From: Ralstonia pickettii
Lineage (GTDB): Bacteria; Pseudomonadota; Gammaproteobacteria; Burkholderiales; Burkholderiaceae
Direction of reading: 5' to 3'
Length of the DNA: 64,000 nucleotides
Assembly: GCF_030582395.1 (NCBI RefSeq)
Contig: NZ_CP104382.1
Location: 1,054,001 to 1,118,000 of the forward strand
In this document: one piece after another, positions 1-7,866 of the stretch
How the letters are laid out: each line of letters opens with the position of its first letter
Numbering within the stretch: position 1 is the stretch's first letter
The notes under the pieces: model-generated
What the model saw: only the letters and a program-made list of their open reading frames with translations
What the model was told of the DNA's origin: nothing
Databases searched by the model: none
Translations under genes and position numbers: made by a program

Positions 1-175
1 CTGCGCGGCACCTTTCACTCCATTCGTCTGGCGGAATCGATTCGAGAACCGCAATCGCGGCGTCCCACAGTGATTGCCATTGGTCGTAGCCGCAGTCGCG
101 CTGGTGAGGCAGAAGCGACGCCGCCCACGCCTTGAATTTTCCGACTTCTTCGTGCAGGGCGTCTGATGCGCTCAT
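1..175 (-). CDS. Hypothetical protein, 3' part missing at window edge
   Basis: An open frame starts at ATG (175) and runs off the left edge of the window, giving 58 codons. It begins MSASDALHEEVGKFKAW and is rich in acidic residues, Trp and Leu, like a small soluble helical protein. No family is recognised. The only ribosome-binding hint is a weak AAGAAG. It faces the same way as most genes of the first 6 kb, which are small single genes of unknown function. Immunity or other accessory proteins often look like this, but that is a guess. Confidence 0.45.
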   Translation of the reverse strand, partial: MSASDALHEEVGKFKAWAASLLPHQRDCGYDQWQSLWDAAIAVLESIPPDEWSERCRA

Positions 176-297
176 GGGGCTGCTTCTTTTATGAACTTCG
201 GGATTGTTGGTCACTATAGCTCCCCGTACCGGCGACTGCGTCTGGGAGCGGCCCTACATCCAGTAGTTAGGGAGCCAGCCGCGGGTTATCCGCATAT

Positions 298-666
298 CTA
301 ATTTGCGATGACGGGAACGATCCCTTGTGACGTGTGCAGAACGTACGACTCGAAGCCATCTCGCTTGGGGATGATCTTGAGCATTGAGCTCGCCTCAAAC
401 ATCAGCGTCATCACCCTGTGTTCGTCAAAATTGGCATCTGCAATGGCTCTCTTCACGCAGCGTTGCAGGTAAGCGCTGGACTCCGGAGATTCTGCATCCC
501 CGCTAATTTCTTCCTTCTCGTCCACCGTCGAAAAACCGCATTGGATCAGTATCCATCCACCGGCACGCCCGGTACCCCCGAACACCAACGCTACAGACCC
601 AGGGCTGATCTTTACCTCTGTGATTCGACTTCCGATGATCTCGGCAAGGTCACTTGTTGTGAGCAT
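298..666 (-). CDS. Hypothetical protein (122 aa)
   Basis: No family recognised. The frame is open to 723, but the better start is ATG at 666 (MLTTSDLAEIIG), because the upstream extension is basic and of poor quality. The protein alternates short hydrophobic strands and Gly turns (VALVFGGTGRAGGWILIQ) with an acidic middle (DEKEEISGDAESPESS). This suggests a small soluble alpha/beta fold without signal peptide or membrane segment. It stands alone between a truncated hypothetical and a divergent TonB-domain gene. Such proteins occur as immunity or orphan proteins in accessory regions, but nothing here proves it. Confidence 0.5.
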   Translation of the reverse strand: MLTTSDLAEIIGSRITEVKISPGSVALVFGGTGRAGGWILIQCGFSTVDEKEEISGDAESPESSAYLQRCVKRAIADANFDEHRVMTLMFEASSMLKIIPKRDGFESYVLHTSQGIVPVIAN

Positions 667-925
667 TTTCAGGTTTCTCAATGAACAGTTGTATCGAGGA
701 AGCATCCGAAGCCTCGAGCGCACGCTCGCGCGCTTGCAAGTATTTCAGTTGAGGCGGGGGTGTAGGAACGGCATGCTAGGGCCCTGTCACTGGTCGTTGT
801 GGCGCCGCCGCGGTCAGCGAATGTCACGATCCTGAACAGACGCCCTTTACTGCACTTGAGCTAGCATTCAGCCTGGAGGGTAAGACTAAGACACAAACGC
901 GAGACTGGGAACAAACGGGGGGGTC

Positions 926-1609
926 ATGCTACATCGCGCGCCGACGCTCGCTTGCATCGTTCTATTGGGTTCGCTTTCTGGATGTGCCAGCCAAGCGCCA
1001 GCTTCGTTGGCGATACGCCCACCCGTTACTGGGTGTACCACTCCGCCGCCCTTATATCCGGCGGAAGCGCGGCGTATGGGCATCCAAGGCACCGTCGTTG
1101 TGTCTGGCGCTGTTGAACCGGACGGAACTATCTCTTCCGTACAAGTCACCCAATCGTCTGGCAATGCCTTGCTCGATGATGCAGGCGTGCAGGCTGTACG
1201 CTCGACGGCATGCGCACCGTTTACCGACCCCACGACAGGTACAGCGACTCGCGTACCTTTTTCAAGACCGTTCACCTTCAGCATTGACCGTCCAGCCCAC
1301 GCGCAGGTGGCTGTCCAACCAAGCCTAACGCCGTCCACCCTGTCGTACGCCGAAAGAGTCAGGCAGCGGGTCAAGCCAAATATCGTCGTTGATGAAGTGC
1401 CACCCGAAAATATCTTTGCGGTTGTGAAGGTAGTCCTAGGACCCGACGGTTCAGTGCTTCGCACAGAGCTTGAGAAATCCAGCGGTGTCAGGTCTTACGA
1501 CGCTGCCATTTTGAAAGCAATAGAGCGCTCCGACCCCTTGCCGCTGCCTGAGCCTGAGCCTGGGCAAAAAGGCACGCGGACGATTAGGTTGACATTCACG
1601 CCAACGTAG
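926..1609 (+). CDS. TonB C-terminal domain lipoprotein
   Basis: The 227-aa protein begins with a lipoprotein signal (LACIVLLGSLSGC, lipobox Cys about residue 20), so it should be membrane-lipidated. Residues about 35-125 are a TonB_C domain with the diagnostic PPPLYPAEARRMGIQGTV start and a DDAGVQAVRSTACAPF helix. Residues about 140-227 look like a second TonB/TolA C-terminal-like unit (VKVVLGPDGSVLRTELEKSSG, then DAAILKAIERSDPLPLP). Classical TonB has an uncleaved N-terminal anchor and a Pro-rich linker. Both are absent, so energy transduction is doubtful. A GGGGGGG run precedes the ATG. It is the only plus-strand gene of the first 7 kb. Confidence 0.75.
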   Translation: MLHRAPTLACIVLLGSLSGCASQAPASLAIRPPVTGCTTPPPLYPAEARRMGIQGTVVVSGAVEPDGTISSVQVTQSSGNALLDDAGVQAVRSTACAPFTDPTTGTATRVPFSRPFTFSIDRPAHAQVAVQPSLTPSTLSYAERVRQRVKPNIVVDEVPPENIFAVVKVVLGPDGSVLRTELEKSSGVRSYDAAILKAIERSDPLPLPEPEPGQKGTRTIRLTFTPT

Positions 1610-1622
1610 AACACCTACCAGC

Positions 1623-1885
1623 TCACTTTGCCTGCTTCCCTGCCAGATAGGTCAAAGCACGGGCCGACAGCACCAATGGTGTTGGGCCGCCACCCTCGAT
1701 GAAGTCGACCATTCGCCCAACCGGCCAAGACTCGCGCGATCCATCCGCAAATTCGATGCCGTGCTCGTCTCTCGGTAGTCATGCCAATAACGAGCGACTA
1801 AGCGGTCGCCATCATAGATGTAATAGCGGTAGTCACCGAAAGATTCTCGAGCCGACACATCAAGCTCAATACGGAAGCTCATCAT
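1623..1885 (-). pseudogene. Hypothetical protein gene with a frameshift
   Basis: Reading from the start at 1885/1882 (MMSFRIELDVSARES), the frame gives a credible compact protein up to ...YWHDYR near 1772. It then continues into a basic, low-quality tail ending at 1652. In the adjacent frame, sequence from about 1768 down to a stop at 1623 continues the same style: DEHGIEFADGSRESWPVG, then MVDFIEGGG and LSARALTYLAGKQAK. One lost base (or two extra) in the GAGAGACGAG stretch around 1766-1773 would restore a protein of about 86 aa. Either the gene is broken in this strain or the read is wrong. Function unknown. Confidence 0.6.
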
Positions 1886-1947
1886 TTCTCCTCGAGAAGA
1901 CTCGGGCTGCTGTCACAGAATGAGCTGCTGAAGCATACCGAACGACC

Positions 1948-2018
1948 GCTACTGGCCGAGAGCGGACGGCGGCTAAAGATGGGGAACACGAGTGTCCGTG
2001 GGTGGCCGAGAGCGGAGC
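1948..2018. repeat. Short duplicated intergenic motif (TGGCCGAGAGCGGA)
   Basis: The 14-base string TGGCCGAGAGCGGA occurs at about 1953 and again at about 2003, in the space after the stop of the minus-strand membrane-protein gene. A related stretch (TCCGGCCGAGATCGG) lies near 4893, after the stop of the Ig-like lipoprotein gene at 5065. The arrangement suggests a short dispersed element in 3' untranslated spacers. No hairpin with a T-run is evident. Confidence 0.4.
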
Positions 2019-2058
2019 TCCTGACGGTAGCATGACTGTCACGAGCGCCAACACCCGC

Positions 2059-2556
2059 CTAAGAGGCTTCCTTTCGCTTCCAGAACAAGAAGTAGGCCGC
2101 CGGCACGAAGTAGAAGAGGAGCCAATGCCCAGAGAATCCCCGGAGCTCATTTGTCCGAAGCCCGGCATACTCCGAAGCGGTCACTTCCCGAATAAGCTTG
2201 CCATGGTTCATCACCAAGTATTTGCCATGCTGCTCGACCGGGTTGCCGCCGGCTGAGTGCATAGCGAACAGCAAGAAGTTAGCCATCGCGTAGATGAAAA
2301 GAGCCGCGCCGATGACGCCTACCCACGGCGGTACGCTCTCGGCCAGCACTCCCAGCGAGCGCCTTCCTTGCAAGTCGTTTCTCGAAAGGAATATAAACGG
2401 GACGAAGACTGCAAAAATGCCAAAATGCAGGTCCCACACGGCCGCGACTGTGGTGGCAAGGTTCATCCCAAACAACGCCATCACGTGCGCCAACAGCGAG
2501 AGGGTGAAGCCAATCAGGGCCAACACGCCCAGGGTGTATCGAAGAGCTTTGTTCAT
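2059..2556 (-). CDS. Four-helix membrane protein of unknown function (165 aa)
   Basis: The chosen start is MNKALRYTLGVLALIG at 2556. The upstream extension to 2712 has no membrane character. About four hydrophobic segments are visible: residues 5-30, 40-60 (HFGIFAVFVPFIFL), 75-97 (VGVIGAALFIYAMANFLLFAM) and 145-162 (GHWLLFYFVPAAYFLFW). A hydrophilic stretch with a KYLVMNHGKLI motif separates the last two. The C-terminus ends in KRKEAS, so the tail is probably cytoplasmic by the positive-inside rule. No family assigned. It is a single gene in an accessory region. Confidence 0.6.
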   Translation of the reverse strand: MNKALRYTLGVLALIGFTLSLLAHVMALFGMNLATTVAAVWDLHFGIFAVFVPFIFLSRNDLQGRRSLGVLAESVPPWVGVIGAALFIYAMANFLLFAMHSAGGNPVEQHGKYLVMNHGKLIREVTASEYAGLRTNELRGFSGHWLLFYFVPAAYFLFWKRKEAS

Positions 2557-2900
2557 TGAGGAGTGACTCGCACTGATGTCTATTGGGCATGGCGCCAGCA
2601 CCCGATGCCCGAGCCCGGGGGCATCGCTGCTAGCTCCATCAACGCTTGCGCACAAGGTGTGTCGCGACATTAAATTGCTCTCGCTCGTGCCAGGCGACAC
2701 CTTCGGCGTCAACGCTCAGCACTGCGGTTCGGTTCCGCTCCCGCCAAAGAGCCGCTAGGTCACCTATCGCGCCTCCTGCTGCAGTGGCGTCCAGGAGCGG
2801 CGGCGACAACGGGTGGCTTCAATGCCTGCTGCAGCCCGCCAGCAACGGCTTCATCTCAAGATGGGCTGCAGGCGGCGGAAGAGCGTATTGCCCCATCTTT
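2557..2900. other. Intergenic spacer, no gene recognised
   Basis: About 340 bp between two minus-strand membrane-protein genes. Short frames on both strands lack good start signals and protein-like composition. A small G/C palindrome (GATGCCCGAGCCCGGGGGCATC, arms GATGCCC and GGGCATC) lies near 2603-2624. No T-run follows it. Confidence 0.5.
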
Positions 2901-3308
2901 CTAGCGAATGTGGTTGATCTTGCTGAACCATCCCCTGCTGGGCTTTACGAACAGTAGAGCCAGCGCAAAGAATTGCAATCCAAACTGCACAACTGTCAGG
3001 GCGCCCACCAACGAGCTCCTGGAAAATTCCAGGGACAGTGTCGCTGGTGTCAGGATTGCACCCACTGCAAAAAGGACCAGCAGTGTGACTCGAGCCCAAT
3101 TGGCGCCGGATGAAGTCTTGAAAATAAGCAATGCCATGATGACCACGGTTAGAACAGCAGTGGCTATGAACGTCTTCACGGTGGCCGCGACGAACAAGTG
3201 GTTAAAGTCGAGTAGTGCTTTCGCCAAACCAAAGCCGATGGACGCCCATAACATGTTCACTGCTGCCCGCACCGTTGGGGGTCTTTCCGAGGTCTCACTT
3301 GTATCCAT
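2901..3308 (-). CDS. Small membrane protein of unknown function (135 aa)
   Basis: Start ATG at 3308 (MDTSETSERPPTVRAAVN) is supported by a strong AAAAAGGAGC site eight bases upstream. The longer frame to 3374 lacks one. Four hydrophobic segments fit transmembrane helices at about residues 15-33, 42-64 (FIATAVLTVVIMALLIF), 72-92 and 103-125 (ALTVVQFGLQFFALALLFV). The basic end (KPSRGWFSKINHIR) suggests a cytoplasmic C-terminus. The fold is of the small four-helix kind seen in many uncharacterised bacterial proteins. It is separate from its neighbours and no function can be assigned. Confidence 0.65.
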   Translation of the reverse strand: MDTSETSERPPTVRAAVNMLWASIGFGLAKALLDFNHLFVAATVKTFIATAVLTVVIMALLIFKTSSGANWARVTLLVLFAVGAILTPATLSLEFSRSSLVGALTVVQFGLQFFALALLFVKPSRGWFSKINHIR

Positions 3309-3542
3309 TGCGAGCTCCTTTTTTAGGCAGAAAAATTGGGGCCGGAAGCGTACAACCGGACAGCTATAGCCCATCTACAACCGCGACCGAAAGGGAGCCA
3401 GCCCACCGCTTTCAACAACTGGCATCCGGGGGCTTCTCTAACCGCACCCCTGCCGGTTTCAGGAAATAGGCCAGATGCGGGTAAGCGAATCGGTTTCATC
3501 GCCAGAGGAAATATTGCGTTTGCTGGCTGCGGCAAAAATAGT

Positions 3543-4385
3543 TCAGCGCCCGAGTTTCGGCTTCGCAGCGAGGGCGTACCGCAGAATTGCCTTTTGCACC
3601 GGAAGCAACAACTCTTTCTGCTTGTAGCCAGCGAAGTGTTGGTAGTGCAGCGGGTCGAATGCAAGCTCTCGCCCGATGGAGAACGGCGGGGTCGGCAGTA
3701 GGACTGGTTTTCCCATGCGATCGAGATCGTCCAAAGTGAGCGATCGGCCAAGCCCCTCTGAGCCGCTTGGCCAGCCGTCGGTAATGACAACGTCAAAGGT
3801 CTCGGATGGCGTTGACGCAAAGGTTACATACGTCTGTGCTTCATGTAACCGCTCATCACAAATGTGAGTGACCGAAAGCTGCAATTGGCGCGCCAACTCA
3901 TGCCACGACCGCAGCACGTTAGTCGGCGGTCCCCAGAGACAGATGCGGGCTTGCGCGATCGATTTAATCGCGCGGTCAATGTAGTACGCGTCCGTAAGCA
4001 CCTCGCAGGGATGCCCCATGTTGGACATGGCGTTGATTACCGGTCGGCGCGACGCGGAGGCAAATTCGGTCAGGCGCTGATGGTTAGATTCCCTCACTAC
4101 GTAAACGTCGTAGAAGGGGTCAAGGTAGCCTGCAAGATCGACGGTTCGCTCCGCAGTCTTGAGAAAATTTGGCAGCTCAACGAACGACAGGCCAAGGTCT
4201 CGAAACGCCTGCATAAACGTCGTTCGAGTGCGAATGCCGTTACCTTCAAACGACCAGGCCGCATTGCCTTTAAGTAGCTGGTCCGGTGCATCAGCCAGTT
4301 TCCAAATGGCGTGGACATCCTGACGCGTGAGTTGAGAAAGGTCTATCAGGTCCATGAAAAGCTGAGCGACGGAATTTTTGGACAC
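3543..4385 (-). CDS. Diverged aspartate/ornithine carbamoyltransferase-family protein
   Basis: The 280-aa protein follows the ATCase/OTCase plan. It has an N-terminal LIDLSQLTRQDVHAIWKLA helix, then FEGNGIRTRTTF where OTCase has the carbamoyl-phosphate loop STRTR. It then has NMGHPCEVLTD where OTCase has HPxQ, a DVVITDGW segment, and VLLPTPPF where HCLP is expected. RTR and HP are kept. The Ser-Thr of the loop, the HPxQ Gln, the ornithine-binding SMG and the catalytic HCLP Cys are replaced. It is also about 40-50 aa shorter than OTCase. No arginine-pathway gene is nearby. The start is GTG 4385 or ATG 4355. It is probably an enzyme with another substrate, or non-catalytic. Confidence 0.7.
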   Translation of the reverse strand: MSKNSVAQLFMDLIDLSQLTRQDVHAIWKLADAPDQLLKGNAAWSFEGNGIRTRTTFMQAFRDLGLSFVELPNFLKTAERTVDLAGYLDPFYDVYVVRESNHQRLTEFASASRRPVINAMSNMGHPCEVLTDAYYIDRAIKSIAQARICLWGPPTNVLRSWHELARQLQLSVTHICDERLHEAQTYVTFASTPSETFDVVITDGWPSGSEGLGRSLTLDDLDRMGKPVLLPTPPFSIGRELAFDPLHYQHFAGYKQKELLLPVQKAILRYALAAKPKLGR

Positions 4386-4498
4386 TATCTCTGAGACAAG
4401 ATCAGGTTGGGTCGCCTCTGCAGGGCTGCCCGAAAGCCTCTCTCACCCTAGGCCATACCTGGCAGAGAGCTGCATGATACGGCTTTCAAAACTTGCGC

Positions 4499-4801
4499 TT
4501 ACGTATTCATCATCCGATTTCCCGAATGCAGCGAAATCTCGTTCGCCACAATTTGCTTAAGCTCCGACCAGGTCACGGGCAAGCGAACAAACACACTGTT
4601 GTTATTGTCAGACGAGACGCACAGCTTGATATGGCTGACGTCGTTGTTCACACCCCACCGAACCTGCAGGATTCGTGTGGTCGCCGCCGGGTGCCACACC
4701 GCTTTGCTGATGAAGTACGTTTGAGCGCTGCCTCGCTCAACTGGGTCGGTGACCAAATCGAACGCACCGATTAGAAATGAGTGAAGCTCTTCGATAGTCA
4801 T
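4499..4801 (-). CDS. Hypothetical protein (100 aa)
   Basis: A compact 100-residue frame starting MTIEELHSFLIGAFDLV at 4801. It contains beta-strand-like segments (ILQVRWGVNNDVSHIKLCV, then NSVFVRLPVTWSELKQIV) and no signal or membrane segment. The composition is that of a real small soluble protein. No family is recognised. It shares the minus strand with the carbamoyltransferase-like gene at 3543, about 110 bp further on, but the spacing does not require an operon. Confidence 0.5.
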   Translation of the reverse strand: MTIEELHSFLIGAFDLVTDPVERGSAQTYFISKAVWHPAATTRILQVRWGVNNDVSHIKLCVSSDNNNSVFVRLPVTWSELKQIVANEISLHSGNRMMNT

Positions 4802-5064
4802 GTCTTGAAGTAGCCCAAGCAGCTGGGCGGAATTCCTCTATCTTCCGCAGTGGTTTGCATTTCGAGCATCCTGCAGAGACCGATCTCGGCCGGAAGCCGA
4901 CAGTTACTAGCCTATCGGCGCAAGTCGTCTCGAGCGAGTGGTTGGACCTCTGGACTTTCGACATCGGGCCGCTTGTAAAAGTTAAGGCGCTCCGGTTCGG
5001 CTTGTGCCAAGAAAAGAGGGCCTCGCTGATTCCGGCTATGAGCTTGCGGAGCTCGTGCACACCC

Positions 5065-6120
5065 TCAGTGAACATTGATGGTGCCATCAACAACTTCTAC
5101 GGCGCGCGCTGTCGCAATAGTTCCATCTCCAAGCGAAAATCGTTCGTAATTGGCCACCAGATAGGTTCCAGGCGTGGCCGAGGGAGGCGTTGCACCAGGT
5201 GTGACAGTGACGATCTGAGTCGCAGGGTTAAACACCATCGTGGTCGAAAAATCGCCGGCCCCTTGGAGGACTTCAGATGTCACCGCCGTGCCGGGCTCCA
5301 CAACAACAGGCATAGAGACCGATGCAGCAGTCTGGCCGGCATGCTCCTGAATCACTGCTGCAACAGAAAAAGCAGCCGTGCTAACCACGGTGAAGCTTTG
5401 ACCTTGGGCTGGGATAGCGGCCTGAACCCTCGTGAACCACACCCCGGGCGTGGTTGGTGTCCCGCTGATGGCGCCCGTGTTTGGGTCCAAAGTAAGACCG
5501 GGTGGCAAAGGCACGCTGCCGACCACACTGAACTGCACTCCTGCGGGCTTTGAGATCACGGCAGAAGTGCTTAAGCCGGTAGGCATATTGAAGGTGATAG
5601 CGGACGGCTTGGCTCCAACACCAGCAATCATGCCGTTCACAGGTATGGAGTTGGCTCCCAGGAGATAACTAGGTGCCGCGTACGTCAGCTTGGGATCGGT
5701 AATAGTGATCTGCACGTTGGAGCTGACCGACCCGGAATAGCCGTCCACCGTGAGTTGCACCACGGCTGAGTAGGAGCCATCTGCCGTAGGCGTACCTGAC
5801 AGCGCTCCGGAACTGGCATCGAGCGTGATCCCCGGTGGCAGCGTACCGCTCTTCAGTACATAGTGCGTACTCAGTCCGGCTGTAGCGCTTGCGCTGTTCG
5901 GTGGGATGTTGACAGCTAGAAGACGAAACAGTGTTGGTGCCGAGTACGACAAACTCACGCACAGATTCGGAGCACAGGAGTTCTGGCCCGCCGTGCCGCT
6001 TCCTGCTCCCTGCGATCCACCACTGGAATCTCCCCCGCCACCACATGCGGCAACACCCAATGCAACCGCCATCACAACCAGACTCGATTGCCACACGCGG
6101 CTGGCTTGCCATACCTTCAT
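5065..6120 (-). CDS. Putative-Ig-domain lipoprotein
   Basis: ATG at 6120 (MKVWQASRVWQSSLVVMAVA) has an excellent GGGAGG site. The earlier in-frame starts do not. The signal peptide ends at a lipobox (LGVAACGGGGDSSGG, Cys about residue 26) followed by a Gly/Ser linker, typical of surface lipoproteins in this group. Two putative Ig (He_PIG-type) units follow, each with the hallmark LPPGITLDASSGALSGTPT or LPPGLTLDPNTGAISGTPT at about residues 95-115 and 213-232. A C-terminal beta-rich part of about 100 aa is unassigned. The role is probably an extracytoplasmic binding or scaffold protein. Confidence 0.75.
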   Translation of the reverse strand: MKVWQASRVWQSSLVVMAVALGVAACGGGGDSSGGSQGAGSGTAGQNSCAPNLCVSLSYSAPTLFRLLAVNIPPNSASATAGLSTHYVLKSGTLPPGITLDASSGALSGTPTADGSYSAVVQLTVDGYSGSVSSNVQITITDPKLTYAAPSYLLGANSIPVNGMIAGVGAKPSAITFNMPTGLSTSAVISKPAGVQFSVVGSVPLPPGLTLDPNTGAISGTPTTPGVWFTRVQAAIPAQGQSFTVVSTAAFSVAAVIQEHAGQTAASVSMPVVVEPGTAVTSEVLQGAGDFSTTMVFNPATQIVTVTPGATPPSATPGTYLVANYERFSLGDGTIATARAVEVVDGTINVH

Positions 6121-6469
6121 AAAACTTTCCCTCCCGTTTTTATTTTTTTGCTCTCCATGGCCGGTGACCATAGGTTGCCAGCGGCACCAGTTCGAACCGG
6201 ACTCCCGGCCCGGGCAAATTCAAACTAAGGAGATCATAAGGAGGCGTGAACGTCACTGAATACCCCTCCGCAACGATTTTTCGAGGGGCCTAGGAATCGA
6301 CTTTTTTATTTCTGTTGTTAGCCAGACTTAAATCACGATTCTGCCGTACCGACATGCTCCGACACGGAGGTGTAAGGCCAACAGAAAGCCTCTACTGCGC
6401 TTTAGATGCGGTTGATGTCGAGAGTGCAGAGACGGTGGTGGAATCCACGGGACCTCATGCGAACAAGTC

Positions 6470-6832
6470 TACGGACCTACGGCATGGTTCACTTGCGCGC
6501 CTGCGGTCTAATAGAGAACGTCATTGTCTTAGAGAAGGCCCAAGTGGACTACGCTCCACTTATCCACAATTCCCAAGCTGAATACAGGGTCGGGCGCACC
6601 TGGATTAGCGCCCAAGATTCAGTCGTACGCACGTAACCCCATCCGCCCGTCCAACGAGGCCGAGCAGCCGGATGCATCGTCATGATCTGTGCGTAGACGG
6701 TCCAGTGGCGAACGAGAAGCTCGGAGGGCTCCATGGCGACCGCTTCCCGAGACCCGCATTGCGCGCGCCTCAATGGGAAGAAATCCGTTTGGACAGGTTA
6801 TGCCTTATTTCGTCCCGTTGGGCCAAGTTTTG
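6470..6832 (+). repeat. Left copy of imperfect ~360-bp direct repeat
   Basis: Matches 11372-11732 in the same orientation. The last ~115 bp (6720-6832) align almost throughout with 11620-11732, and the first ~65 bp align more loosely. The middle is poorly conserved. The identical internal spacing argues for common descent and not chance. Confidence 0.6.
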
Positions 6833-7000
6833 CTTTATGGCCTGGCGCCACGCCAGACTAAGCCCCTAGTTTCCGGCCACGTTATGCTTTATTCGCCGGC
6901 CACGTTATGCCTAACGGCACACAAAATGTGCCGTTAAGCATAAAGTGGCCATTTGGACAGGTTATGGTTGTTTACCCGATCGGCCACGTTATGCTTTATC
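6791..7000. repeat. Cluster of GGCCACGTTATGC motifs
   Basis: Forward copies or close variants occur at 6821-6840 (GGCCAAGTTTTGCTTTA), 6875-6893, 6898-6917 and 6982-7000. An inverted copy lies at 6933-6950. Half-related GGACAGGTTATG copies start at 6791 and 6955. Best consensus: GGCCACGTTATGCTTTA. A perfect 10-bp inverted repeat with a 5-nt loop (TAACGGCACA and its complement, 6912-6936) lies inside. Arrays of such sites at element ends are typical of TnsB/TniA-type transposase binding, but no transposase is present to confirm this. Confidence 0.6.
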
Positions 7001-7054
7001 GACACGGCGCACGTTGACGGGCGAGTCCTCAAACGGTCGCAAAACCGACGGGCA

Positions 7055-7084
7055 AAAAAAAGCCGGCCAATGGCCGGCTTTTTT
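7055..7084 (-). terminator. Rho-independent terminator of the TniQ-like gene
   Basis: GCCGGCC and GGCCGGC arms at 7062-7078 are flanked by A8 and T6 runs, so the structure works on either strand. It lies about 30 bp past the stop of the minus-strand gene at 7111. Confidence 0.75.
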
Positions 7085-7110
7085 CGTGCGCGCTTACCCT
7101 TCAGTGACCT

Positions 7111-7866
7111 TCAGTCCGCCTCCATACGATCCCGCGCTTCCTGCAGCAAGGTGATAACGCCTTTAACGCTGCCGAGCACCTCTTGCGGGACACGCTTTCT
7201 GATTTCGCGAAGATTGATCGCCTTCCCTTCGCTGACGATATCCTGGCAAGCGGCATCAATCGCATCTCGGGCCCTTTCTACGCTCTGCTCGCCCCGGCGT
7301 CGCATATGCTGCCGCCAGCGCTCCGCCAGCACGCGAGCCTCTGTGTTTGCGTTCTCGTAGAACTGACGTACATCGACATTGAGACGCCGCGCCGCCTCAG
7401 CCACGCTCACGGGCAGCAAGTCCCCTTGCATCGCAACAAGTTGACTACGAACATCGTCCCAGTCCAACGTTCGACGGAGCGCGCGCTGGGTTGAGCGATG
7501 AAACAGCATGGTCACTTGCTTGCAGGTGTCGGCAACGTTGACCTTGCGCAGTTCGACCGAGCGAACAGGTTTCGGGGCTTGCTCGGCGTGCTCGACGACG
7601 CTTTGACACGGCCCGTTGATGTAGTACTTCAGCGTGTAGCTTGCCATCATGTGCGTGTTCGCATCTGCCTCGGTACGGACCCCCTGCGCGAGCCGGATCA
7701 CATCCGCATGGCTTGCCGGGTCATTGCCGTCATTCGCAGGTCCGCCGTTGCGCAGAAACCAGCGATGCATTAGTCCGTTGCGGCGATCAAAGAAGGGGTT
7801 GAGCGAGTCCTCCTGATCTGCCGCGATTTGCCCGCACTTCGAGAGGACCCTACCGCGCCATCTCAA
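7111..7866 (-). CDS. TniQ-like transposition protein, C-terminal part
   Basis: The frame gives up to 251 aa. The last ~110 residues look like paired helix-turn-helix units (PVSVAEAARRLNVDVRQFY, later LREIRKRVPQEVLGSVKGV). This is the style of TniQ/TnsD C-termini, which help choose target sites in Tn5053/Tn7-like transposons. The N-terminal zinc-binding part of TniQ is missing. The only upstream start is a TTG that overlaps the stop of the SLAC1 gene, so the gene was probably cut by insertion of the cargo, or the cargo replaced its 5' end. A terminator follows, then the motif cluster expected at a transposon end. The family call is from pattern memory. Confidence 0.45.
   Translation of the reverse strand: MRWRGRVLSKCGQIAADQEDSLNPFFDRRNGLMHRWFLRNGGPANDGNDPASHADVIRLAQGVRTEADANTHMMASYTLKYYINGPCQSVVEHAEQAPKPVRSVELRKVNVADTCKQVTMLFHRSTQRALRRTLDWDDVRSQLVAMQGDLLPVSVAEAARRLNVDVRQFYENANTEARVLAERWRQHMRRRGEQSVERARDAIDAACQDIVSEGKAINLREIRKRVPQEVLGSVKGVITLLQEARDRMEAD

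Larger units (their letters stand above)
6121..7110. other. About 1 kb non-coding region: element end with repeats
   Basis: No convincing gene lies here. Short frames on both strands lack conserved features. Near 6240 an AAGGAGGC site precedes a 15-codon GTG frame of no evident meaning. The region contains a long degenerate direct repeat (6470-6832), a cluster of GGCCACGTTATGC motifs (6791-7000), a 10-bp perfect hairpin (6912-6936) and a terminator at 7055-7084. Together these look like the end of a transposon-type element. Confidence 0.5.

Noticed and set aside
6185..6225. Possible tRNA T-arm (GTTCGAAC) on the minus strand
   Set aside because: No acceptor, D or anticodon stems can be drawn around it.
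1..7000. Chromosomal integron cassette array
   Set aside because: No integrase gene and no paired RYYYAAC/GTTRRRY attC sites were recognised between the genes.
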